Shown here: positions 45,035-52,983 of the stretch, one piece after another
Layout: the number at the start of each line of letters is the position of its first letter
How positions within the stretch are numbered: position 1 is the stretch's first letter
The notes under the pieces: generated by a model
Seen by the model: only the letters and a program-made list of their open reading frames with translations
What the model was told of the DNA's origin: nothing
Database searches by the model: none
Made by a program: the position numbers and the translations under genes
Source of the DNA: Sphingobacterium thalpophilum
GTDB taxonomy: Bacteria > Bacteroidota > Bacteroidia > Sphingobacteriales > Sphingobacteriaceae
Assembly: GCA_945878525.1 (NCBI GenBank)
Contig: CAMCTU010000001.1
Location: 18,504-82,503, forward strand
Length of the DNA stretch: 64,000 nt
Direction of reading: 5' to 3'

Positions 45035-46384
45035 ATGAAATTTAATGACCTAAATAGACGTGATTTTATTACTGCAGTTACTGCAACTACCGTTTCAACT
45101 GCTTTTTCCAATGTGATTCCTGCGTTTGGAAATAGCTCGCAAAACGGGAAACTAGCGATACATGGTGGTACACCGGTAAGAGTAAAGGTTTGGCCTAAAT
45201 GGCCTGCAATGATAGCAGATGAGAAACTAATTGACTCAGTTGTTAAAACAACCAAAAGCGGTATCTGGAGCCGCATTCAATCGCCAACAGGAACCGTAGC
45301 AACATTTGAGAAGGAATATGCCCGTTTAATGGGTACGCAACTTTGTATTGGAACAGGATCTGGAACTCAGGCACTCGCAACTTCCGTTGAGGCCCTGGAT
45401 TTTGGACCCGGTGATGAGATCATTACTTCACCATATAGTGATTTCGGGACTGTTTCTGCTATTTTAACGAGCCGAGCCTTACCAGTATTGGTAGATCTGG
45501 ACAGAGATTCATTCCAGCTTGATCCTGATGAGATAGAAAAGAATATTAATAAGAACACAAAAGCCATTATACCTGTTCATATTATGGGTATGCCATGTAA
45601 TATGGAGCGTATAATGGCTATTGCCAGGAAACACAATCTGAAAGTAATTGAGGATGCTTGTCAGGCAAACTTTTCAAAATATCAGGGAAAGCAATTGGGA
45701 ACAATTGGAGATTTAGGATGTTTTAGTTTTCAGGCAAGTAAGCAGATCTCCTGTGGAGAAGGTGGTGCGATCATTGGAAATGATGAGGTTCTGATGGACA
45801 GATGTTTTACTGTCCAGAATCATGGCACCAACCGAAAAGGTTTTAATGTGACAATAGGACCTAAATACCGTATGAATGAATTCGAAGGTGCAGTGCTGAT
45901 GGGGCAAATTACCGGTGCCAGAGAGCGTTTTGAAAAACGTAATTCGAATGCAGCTTATCTGGATGCAAAGCTTAAGGGTTTTCCCGGACTGGTTCCTCAA
46001 AAAAAGTATGCTGGAACCGAAAGTTCCGGCTATTATAAATATGCGATGAGCTATCGGAAAGAGCATTTTAACAATGCCAACAGGAGTAAATTTCTGAAAG
46101 CTCTTTCGGCAGAAGGGATTAATCTGAGCCCATATATTGCCAGAGGTTTTCATGTGGAGCCATGGGTTGACGAAATTATTGGTTTAAGAGAATACAAGGC
46201 GTTGTATTCAGCAAATCGACTTAAGCGGTACAAAGAAGAAATGCAAATGCCAATTTGTGATTTGGTCTGTAATGAAGAAATGGTGGTCCTTGAAGGGGTT
46301 GGATCATTACTGGGTAGCACTCAGGATATGGATGATGTTGTCAATGCGATCATGAAAGTTTATGAGAACAGAGATAAACTTTAA
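45035..46384 (+). CDS. Exported DegT/DnrJ/EryC1/StrS-family PLP aminotransferase-like protein, second copy
   Basis: 449 residues. The leader LNRRDFITAVTATTVSTAFS is Tat-type. The PLP core is complete: GTGSGTQALATSV, VIEDACQANFSKY, and CFSFQASKQISCGEGGAI with the Schiff-base lysine. It shares the odd export feature and general text with the copy at 7690 but is clearly diverged, so the pair may act on different substrates. It lies behind operator 8 and is followed 54 bases later by the Tat-leader fragment and the Gfo/Idh gene. An aminotransferase beside an oxidoreductase is the classic arrangement for oxidising a sugar to a keto-sugar and then aminating it, or the reverse in catabolism. Confidence 0.8.
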   Translation: MKFNDLNRRDFITAVTATTVSTAFSNVIPAFGNSSQNGKLAIHGGTPVRVKVWPKWPAMIADEKLIDSVVKTTKSGIWSRIQSPTGTVATFEKEYARLMGTQLCIGTGSGTQALATSVEALDFGPGDEIITSPYSDFGTVSAILTSRALPVLVDLDRDSFQLDPDEIEKNINKNTKAIIPVHIMGMPCNMERIMAIARKHNLKVIEDACQANFSKYQGKQLGTIGDLGCFSFQASKQISCGEGGAIIGNDEVLMDRCFTVQNHGTNRKGFNVTIGPKYRMNEFEGAVLMGQITGARERFEKRNSNAAYLDAKLKGFPGLVPQKKYAGTESSGYYKYAMSYRKEHFNNANRSKFLKALSAEGINLSPYIARGFHVEPWVDEIIGLREYKALYSANRLKRYKEEMQMPICDLVCNEEMVVLEGVGSLLGSTQDMDDVVNAIMKVYENRDKL

Positions 46385-46438
46385 TTTACTTTCTTGCTTT
46401 TAATCCATTATTTTAAAAACAAAATTAGGATGTATTTT

Positions 46439-46516
46439 ATGAGTAGTTACAATCGGAGAAATTTTATAAAGATATCTGCTCTGGCTGGTACAGGTTTAAG
46501 TATTTATGGAAAATAA
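46439..46516 (+). pseudogene. Frameshifted Tat leader of the downstream Gfo/Idh gene
   Basis: This short ORF reads a Tat leader, YNRRNFIKISALAGTGLSIYG, then stops at TAA. Removing one A from the AAAA run at 46510-46513 would join it in frame to the next gene (GGA AAT AAA GGT...), restoring an exported Gfo/Idh protein. Either the leader has been lost by a real one-base insertion, or the assembly has an error, or a slippage event joins the two. An alternative ATG at 46430 adds three residues. Confidence 0.7.
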
Positions 46517-47471
46517 AGGTTCAGTAATTGCTAAATCTGCTGATTTAGCCGGGAAAAGGGTGGGTATTATTGGCTTAGATACCTCACATTCAGTAGCATT
46601 TACCAAGACATTAAATGCTTCAGATGCTTCTGCCGTTTACAGAGGCTATAAAATAGTTGCAGCCTATCCAAAAGGAAGTAATGATATAATAACAAGCGTT
46701 GAAAGAATCTCAGGATATACTGAAGAAGTGAAAAAGATGGGGGTAGAAATAGTTCTCTCCATTGCCGACCTGTTAAAGAAAGTAGATATGGTTTTATTGG
46801 AAACCAATGATGGCCGTTTACATCTTGAACAAGCTTTGCAGGTACTAAAAGCACGTAAGCCGGTGTTTATTGACAAACCAATTGCAGCATCTTTGGCGGA
46901 TGCAAAGGCAATATTTGAAGAGGCAAGAAAATATAAAACACCTGTATTTTCTTCTTCATCTTTAAGATTTATTACAGGTATTAATGATGTTAAGACGGGT
47001 AAAATTGGCAAAGTTATAGGTGCCGAAACCTTTAGTCCGGCAATTATAGAAAAAACGCATCCCGATCTTTTTTGGTACGGTGTGCATGGAGTGGAGTTAT
47101 TATTTGCCATAATGGGTGTGGGATGTAAAAAGCTAACCCGAATTCATACCAAAGACACTGATGTAGTAGTAGGTGTTTGGGAGGATGGAAGACTTGGAAC
47201 TTTTAGGGGTACACGAAATGGCAATTATAATTATGGCGGCAAAATCGCTGCAAGTGATTTTGGAGGAACCGTTTTTGGCGAAAAGGCAAACCTTAGTTTA
47301 GGCGAATTTAAGGGTTACGACCCTTTACTGGAACAAATTATCCAATTTTTTGAAACTGGAATAGCGCCTGTAAATCAGGAAGAAACCTTAGAAATAATCG
47401 CTTTTATGGAAGCGGCTGATGAAAGTAAGAATAAAGGAGGGTATCCGGTTAGTTTAAAAGTCTCTAATTAA
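46506..47471 (+). CDS. Gfo/Idh/MocA-family oxidoreductase
   Basis: 321 residues. The dinucleotide-binding start is KRVGIIGLDTSHSVAF, with the family lysine in VFIDKPIAASLADA and substrate-site residues around WYGVHGVELLFAIMG. As annotated it is cytoplasmic, but the ORF begins inside a frameshifted Tat leader (46439-46516), so the ancestral protein was almost certainly exported. It shares its ancestry type with the lipoprotein at 22453 but has a shorter C-terminus. It follows the aminotransferase and is the last regulon-like gene before the decay zone. Confidence 0.85.
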   Translation: MENKGSVIAKSADLAGKRVGIIGLDTSHSVAFTKTLNASDASAVYRGYKIVAAYPKGSNDIITSVERISGYTEEVKKMGVEIVLSIADLLKKVDMVLLETNDGRLHLEQALQVLKARKPVFIDKPIAASLADAKAIFEEARKYKTPVFSSSSLRFITGINDVKTGKIGKVIGAETFSPAIIEKTHPDLFWYGVHGVELLFAIMGVGCKKLTRIHTKDTDVVVGVWEDGRLGTFRGTRNGNYNYGGKIAASDFGGTVFGEKANLSLGEFKGYDPLLEQIIQFFETGIAPVNQEETLEIIAFMEAADESKNKGGYPVSLKVSN

Positions 47472-47618
47472 GTGGATTCAATCACTCATATAGCTTTTGG
47501 TGCTTGCATGGGTGAAGCTTTTTCAGGTAAACAATTAGGGAAAAAGGCACTGCTTTGGGGCGTAATGGCTCAGAGCATCCCTGACATTGAGTTCATAGCA
47601 GCAGAGAGTGTAAAATAA
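47472..47618 (+). pseudogene. N-terminal fragment of a YdjM-family metal-dependent hydrolase
   Basis: A GTG-initiated 48-codon reading, VDSITHIAFGACMGEAFSG..., then LLWGVMAQSIPDIEFIAAE, matches the first membrane-associated segment of YdjM/DUF457-type metal-dependent hydrolases, after which the frame ends. Intact members are several times longer, so the rest is deleted. It is not in the ORF track. It starts directly after the preceding stop codon. Confidence 0.65.
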
Positions 47619-47685
47619 TCTGTTTTACTAAGTTAATATTCTAAATTGTGACACAGTTTATTTTACATTCTCCTCTTTCCTGAAA

Positions 47686-49644
47686 TTAAGTAGATACCTT
47701 TTGAGTTTTATTTCTATAAATTTTCCTTAGTTGATAAATAAGCAATGTTAAATCAATTGGTTTTGTTAGAAATTCGTTCATTCCGACTTTTATACATGCT
47801 TCCCTATCTTCATTAGCCGAATTTGCAGTTAAGGCAATGATAGCTGGCTTTTTTCCAAATATTTTTCTAATCATTCTGGCACTTTCAAGACCATCTAAAT
47901 TTGGCATTTGAACATCCATGAGAATCAAATCATAATTATGATGTTTCATCATAGTTAATGCATCCATTCCATCATTTGCAAGATCAGGAGCATAACCAAG
48001 ATTTTTCAATAGATTGAGTATTACTCTTTGATTCATTTGATTATCCTCCGCTACAAGAATTTTAAATGGATGTTTTTCGGCAAAACTTTTGCTGATAATT
48101 TTATCACCTTCAAAAGATATGTGCTTGTTAGTAACAACCAAATTGTCAATTTCCTCTAAATACCCCGTTTTATAATCTATGCTAAAATTGACTTTTGTTC
48201 CGTTTCCAGGACTACTTTCAATCTGAATAGAACCGCCCATCATTTTAACAAGTCGCTGACAAATTACTAATCCTAATCCGGTTCCCCCATGTTGTCTTGT
48301 ATTGGATGAATCTAATTGATGAAAAGCTTTAAACAAATTATTATGTTGGTCTTCCGATATACCAATGCCGGTATCAATGATCGAAAAAACAAGTTGAGTT
48401 TTATTTTCGGTTTCAGAACTATGCTCATTTACCTTAAGAATTATCTCTCCCGTAAAAGTAAACTTAACAGCATTCCCCAAAAGATTTATAAGAATTTGTC
48501 GTAAACGTAAACGATCACCTATTATGTTTTTAGGAGTATTTTCACTCATTTCAAATCGCATGAGCAATTTCTTTTCTTTGATACTTGGTTGAAAAATTAT
48601 CAAAACATCCTCAAAACATTTTTGAAGAGAAAAATTATGTTCCTGCAGCTCAATACTGCCTGATTCAATCTTTGAAAAATCAATCACGTCATTAATTATA
48701 CTTAATAAGGATTCACCGCTTTGTTTTATTGCCCTGGTAAATTCTAATTGCTCTTGATTTAGACTTGTTTCAGACAATAGTTTGGCCATACCAAGAACTC
48801 CATTAATTGGGGTATTTATTTCATGACTAATTGCAGCAAGAAAGGTGCTTTTGGCACGATTTGCCCTTTCAGCTTCTTTTTTCATATCCTCGGCCAGAAC
48901 TTTGGCATTATGTTCCTGAGTTTTATGCTGAAGTAGAACCTCTGATTGTTTTCGGATTTCCAAGTTTAGATTCTCTAGGTCGCTTGCTTGCTTTGATAAT
49001 TCAGATGTTCGTTCATAAACAAGTTTTTCCAGAGCTTTTTTCTGTTTTTGAACGATACGCATGTTGAACCAGAATAACAAATAGATTAATCCGATTAATA
49101 ACAGTAACAATATTATCCTAAACCACCATGTCAGCCAGAATGGAGGCTTTATGATGATCCTTAATCTTACTCCATCCTTGTTCCAAACATTATTATTGTT
49201 CGATGCTATTACTCGGAAGATAGATGTCCCAGGATCCAGATTGGTATAGGTTACTTTGCGCTCGTTTCCAACATAATTCCAATCCTTATCAAATCCCTCA
49301 AGTTTATAAGCATAAATATTATTCTCCGGCACTGAATTTTTTGTCCCTGACCAAAGATTTCCATCTTTATCTTCAGTGATGCTTCCAATATAGTTTGATG
49401 ATAAGGAAGTGCTTTTATTTTTTGAATGTTTGTAAACTTCAAATTTAAATCCATCGTAGCGATTCAAACCACCCTGTGTTCCAAACCACATTAAACCGAA
49501 TTTATCTTTATGATTACTTAGAATAGTATGCTTTGAAATTTCATTGCTACTGTTTATACTACTCAGATTGAAATTCAGTTTTTGAGAAAAAACCGGAATT
49601 ATCGAGAGGATAACTAAAAAGCAGTATAAAAATAATTTCTTCAT
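47686..49644 (-). CDS. Hybrid sensor histidine kinase/response regulator with almost all of its sensory propeller missing
   Basis: 652 residues. The signal peptide ends VFSQ. A single two-component propeller remnant (FGLMWFGTQGGLNRYDGF; DGNLWSGT) covers about 45-104, followed directly by the Y_Y_Y domain (YAYKLEGFDKDWNYVG), one membrane helix and a coiled linker. Then come HisKA with SHEINTP, the ATPase domain (DRLRLRQILINLLGNAVKF, DTGIGI, GTGLGL), and a receiver with VAEDNQMNQR and acceptor Asp in LILMDVQMP. Family members normally have about a dozen more propeller repeats (roughly 600 residues) before Y_Y_Y. The in-frame loss keeps the kinase intact but should abolish normal ligand sensing. 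There is no AraC output domain, so this is not a classic full HTCS. Confidence 0.88.
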   Translation of the reverse strand: MKKLFLYCFLVILSIIPVFSQKLNFNLSSINSSNEISKHTILSNHKDKFGLMWFGTQGGLNRYDGFKFEVYKHSKNKSTSLSSNYIGSITEDKDGNLWSGTKNSVPENNIYAYKLEGFDKDWNYVGNERKVTYTNLDPGTSIFRVIASNNNNVWNKDGVRLRIIIKPPFWLTWWFRIILLLLLIGLIYLLFWFNMRIVQKQKKALEKLVYERTSELSKQASDLENLNLEIRKQSEVLLQHKTQEHNAKVLAEDMKKEAERANRAKSTFLAAISHEINTPINGVLGMAKLLSETSLNQEQLEFTRAIKQSGESLLSIINDVIDFSKIESGSIELQEHNFSLQKCFEDVLIIFQPSIKEKKLLMRFEMSENTPKNIIGDRLRLRQILINLLGNAVKFTFTGEIILKVNEHSSETENKTQLVFSIIDTGIGISEDQHNNLFKAFHQLDSSNTRQHGGTGLGLVICQRLVKMMGGSIQIESSPGNGTKVNFSIDYKTGYLEEIDNLVVTNKHISFEGDKIISKSFAEKHPFKILVAEDNQMNQRVILNLLKNLGYAPDLANDGMDALTMMKHHNYDLILMDVQMPNLDGLESARMIRKIFGKKPAIIALTANSANEDREACIKVGMNEFLTKPIDLTLLIYQLRKIYRNKTQKVST

Positions 49645-50012
49645 TCGAAAAAAAAATATTCTACTTCAATAGTTATGCCCTAGTTACCTGCTACTTAGTT
49701 CATTTGATATGCAGGCAGCATTTTAACCTTTTCTTAGTATTATTTTGTATTTAAAAGGTTAATTTTAATATGAATTTTAGAAGCAATACTTTCATTTATT
49801 CTTTTTTTCTGGTATAAACTGTGCAATAAATTCTACATTATGTGTATTAAAGTACTCTTTTTTAGGAATATATTCAATAATTTAAAACAATAAAGGACAT
49901 TGAACCATTCAATTATATCAAGCCATATGCTAACGATGGATAATGTCATGTATTTAAAGAAGGATTGATTAACTTCAAACCATAATCAATTTATCTAAAA
50001 TCCAGATCAATA
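49645..50012. other. AT-rich intergenic stretch, no gene recognised
   Basis: About 370 bases between the divergent hybrid kinase and the CoA-transferase pseudogene. Frequent stops in all frames and no recognisable family text; it may contain the kinase promoter. Confidence 0.6.
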
Positions 50013-50479
50013 GTGGTTCAATATTGCTCAGCCGAACATGCGGTCAAAGAAATAAAAAGTGGGCAGCCGGTTTTTGTACATGGAAGTGCCTCAACACCTA
50101 TGGCCCTTTTAAGGGCAATTTCAAAAGAAGCGATGAATTAAAAAAAAATGAACTGATAAATATCATTACCCTGGGGAATGATTTATTTTTAATGCCTGAT
50201 TTTGGGAAAAGTTTTTTTATAAATTCACTTTTTGTTTCTCAAAATGTGCGCGAAATTGTCAATAGACCTTCTGGAGATTATATTCCCATATTTTTAAGTG
50301 AAATACCTATCTTATTTTGGAAAGGAATACTTCCAATTGATTAGGCCTTCATCCATGTTTCACCGCCTGATAAGCATGGCTACGTCGTGACAGAATATAG
50401 TGCAGCCTATTTATTAGGTAAGAATTTAAAACAACGAGCTATGGCACTCATTACGATTTCACATCCCACGCATAGATAA
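50013..50479 (+). pseudogene. Decayed acetyl-CoA hydrolase/transferase (CoA-transferase) gene
   Basis: The first frame reads AEHAVKEIKSGQPVFVHGSASTP then stops at 50139. A frameshift (near an A run) leads to ELINIITLGNDLFL and VNRPSGDYIPIFLSEIP, then an in-frame TAG at 50342. The same frame continues as FIHVSPPDKHGY to a stop at 50479. These are N-terminal landmarks of the 4-hydroxybutyrate CoA-transferase/acetyl-CoA hydrolase family, in the correct order. There is one frameshift, one internal stop, and everything after about 150 residues (including the catalytic Glu region) is absent. The 106-residue ORF in the track is only the middle piece. The 177 bases after it hold nothing recognisable except the next gene's promoter region. 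Confidence 0.8.
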
Positions 50480-50656
50480 TGTCTTGGTAATAAAATGATT
50501 ATCTAGATTTATTTGATCCTGAAACATATAAGAGATGTGTAAAATTATTATTAAAATGCTTTGTGTGCCTCATAAATAGTAAGATTAGATTGTAGTATTC
50601 ATTTGTATTACTATATTGGGGGTAAAATTAAATGCTTATAACTGTGAGGGTTTATT

Positions 50657-52981
50657 ATGAATAAAAGATTTATTTTTTCTCTTGTTGTCCTGGCAACTGT
50701 TTTATATGCTTTACAAGCCTGTAATTTTAATTCCGAAACAGCAAAATCTTCTGAGCATGTCCCGGATAAAATCAGTTATAATTTTGATATCAGACCAATT
50801 TTATCCGACAAATGTTTTAGCTGTCATGGCCCTGATGGAAACAAGAGAGAATCTGGTTTAAGGCTTGATATTGAAGAAAATGCTTTTGCGGCCTTGAAAG
50901 AAAATCCCGGAGCTCATGCCCTTGTTGCTGGCAAACCCAATTTGTCTGAAGCTTTCCTAAGGATTTCTACCAAGGATACAGTGTTGATGATGCCACCACC
51001 ATCATCCAACTTGAAGTTAACTTCCCATGAAATCAAGTTAATTGAAAAATGGATCAAACAAGGAGCAAAATACGAAACCCATTGGTCATTTTTACAACCT
51101 AAAAAGGCAAAACTTCCCGAACCGGAAGATCCGGAATGGGTAAAAAATGAAATTGACTATTTCATTTTAAGTAAAATGGAACAAAAAGGACTTAGTCCGA
51201 ACCCGGAAGCAAACAAAGAGTTTTTATTAAAACGGTTAAGTCTTGATTTGACAGGTTTGCCACCAGGTTTAGAATTAATGGATGCTTTTCTTGCTGACAA
51301 CAGTGCCACAGCATATGAAAAGGTTGTTGATAAACTCTTGAAAAGTCCGGCTTACGGCGAAAAAATGGCTCTTCATTGGCTTGATGTTGCACGATATGCT
51401 GATTCACATGGTTTTCAGGATGATAGCTACCGATCTCAATGGCCCTGGAGGGATTGGGTTATTCATTCATTCAACAAGAATCTACCTTATGATAAATTCA
51501 TTACTTATCAACTTGCGGGTGACCTAATTCCAAATGCTAGTAAGGAACAGATACTGGCTACCGGTTTTAATCGTAATCACAAAATAACCGAGGAAGGTGG
51601 TGTTGTTGATGAGGAGTATCGTGTTTCTTATGTTGTTGACCGTACCAATACCTTTTCGAAGTCCCTGATAGGGGTAACATTGGAATGCGCGCAATGCCAT
51701 GATCATAAATACGATCCGTTCTCACAGAAAAATTATTATCAATTATATTCATTCTTTAATAACGTTAAAGAAGTAGGAATTGAATCTACTGTTGCCGGTC
51801 CGGAAACTTATGCCAAGAAGCCTTTTATTGAAATTACTGATGATGAGATCAATAAGATTCTAAAGTTTATCAACAAAACTGACAGCAATAAGTTAATTGT
51901 ATCGGTTATGGGCGATCGGGATACTTTAAGAAAAACATTTATACTCGATCGGGGAGCTTATGATGCCCCTGGTGTTGAGGTATCTGCAGGAACACCGGAA
52001 TCAATTCTATCTTTTGATCCTAAATATCCAAAAAATAGACTGGGACTTTCACAATGGTTATTTGACAAACGAAATCCACTTACATCAAGGGTATTTGTAA
52101 ATCAACTTTGGAACGAGATCTTTGGACGTGGAATAGTAAAAACCGCAGGGGATTTTGGGATGCAGGGAGAGTTACCGACCCATCCTGAGCTGCTTGACTG
52201 GCTGGCTGTTGACTTTATGAATAATGGCTGGAATATGAAACGTCTTGTAAAACAAATGGTTATGTCTGCAACTTACAGGCAATCGGCAGTGATCAATTCT
52301 GATAAATTGAAGAAAGATCCTGAAAACGTATTTCTTTCAAGAGCACCAAGATACAGGATCAAAGCTGAACTTGTCCGCGATTTGGTATTGTCAAGCAGTG
52401 GATTATTGGTTAAAACAATCGGTGGTCCGAGTGTAAAACCCTATCAGCCTGAAGGTCTTTGGGAAAATGCCAGTTCGGGTCGTGGGATTTTAAGAAACTA
52501 TAAACAGGATCATGGCAATGATCTGTACAGAAGAGGAATGTATACTTTTATTAAACGAACAGTTCCTCCGCCTGTGATGGGTATTTTCGATGCCAGTAAT
52601 AGGGATCAATGTGAAGTAAACCGCTTGAAAACAAATACACCGCTTCAGGCATTGATCATGATGAATGATCCAACAGTATTGGAAGCATCAAGAGTTTTGG
52701 CAACAAAAATTGAGCAGCAGCCGTTACAAATGAAGGAAAAGCTGATTAAAACCTTCCGTTTAATTGTTTGTAGAAAACCAACCATAAAGGAGATTGAAGT
52801 TTTGAACTCTTATTATTCGGATCAGCTTGGGGTCTTCAAAAATCAGAAAAAGCGTGCTGAAAGTCTTTTATCAATAGGAGAGTATCCATTACCTCAAAAT
52901 TTGAATAAAAGTTCCGTTGCTGCATGGATGCAGGTGATTTCGGCTTTATATAATCTTGAAGAAACTATTACAAAAACTTAA
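50657..52981 (+). CDS. PSCyt1-DUF1549-DUF1553 (Planctomycete-type cytochrome) lipoprotein
   Basis: 774 residues. The lipobox is ALQAC. The N-terminal c-type haem domain has CFSCHGPDGNKRESGLRLD (C53, C56, H57); DUF1549 follows (LLKRLSLDLTGLP ... YGEKMALHWLDVARYADSHGFQDD), and then DUF1553 with KRLVKQMVMSATYRQS and RIKAELVRDLVLSSSGLL. A second haem-type motif ECAQCHDHKYDPF sits in DUF1549. These proteins, abundant in Planctomycetes and Verrucomicrobia, accompany polysaccharide and sulfated-glycan breakdown and are thought to do periplasmic redox chemistry, exact reaction unknown. The DUF1501 gene follows 2 bases later, the usual partner. Confidence 0.92.
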   Translation: MNKRFIFSLVVLATVLYALQACNFNSETAKSSEHVPDKISYNFDIRPILSDKCFSCHGPDGNKRESGLRLDIEENAFAALKENPGAHALVAGKPNLSEAFLRISTKDTVLMMPPPSSNLKLTSHEIKLIEKWIKQGAKYETHWSFLQPKKAKLPEPEDPEWVKNEIDYFILSKMEQKGLSPNPEANKEFLLKRLSLDLTGLPPGLELMDAFLADNSATAYEKVVDKLLKSPAYGEKMALHWLDVARYADSHGFQDDSYRSQWPWRDWVIHSFNKNLPYDKFITYQLAGDLIPNASKEQILATGFNRNHKITEEGGVVDEEYRVSYVVDRTNTFSKSLIGVTLECAQCHDHKYDPFSQKNYYQLYSFFNNVKEVGIESTVAGPETYAKKPFIEITDDEINKILKFINKTDSNKLIVSVMGDRDTLRKTFILDRGAYDAPGVEVSAGTPESILSFDPKYPKNRLGLSQWLFDKRNPLTSRVFVNQLWNEIFGRGIVKTAGDFGMQGELPTHPELLDWLAVDFMNNGWNMKRLVKQMVMSATYRQSAVINSDKLKKDPENVFLSRAPRYRIKAELVRDLVLSSSGLLVKTIGGPSVKPYQPEGLWENASSGRGILRNYKQDHGNDLYRRGMYTFIKRTVPPPVMGIFDASNRDQCEVNRLKTNTPLQALIMMNDPTVLEASRVLATKIEQQPLQMKEKLIKTFRLIVCRKPTIKEIEVLNSYYSDQLGVFKNQKKRAESLLSIGEYPLPQNLNKSSVAAWMQVISALYNLEETITKT

Positions 52982-52983
52982 TC

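Noticed and set aside
46506-47471. Treating the Gfo/Idh gene as definitely broken
   Set aside because: The enzyme itself is full length with intact motifs; only its export leader is out of frame, so it is kept as a CDS.
50024-50344. 106-residue ORF as an independent gene
   Set aside because: Its first part is out of frame with the CoA-transferase text recovered from the neighbouring frame, and its end continues in frame after a stop; it is a piece of a pseudogene.
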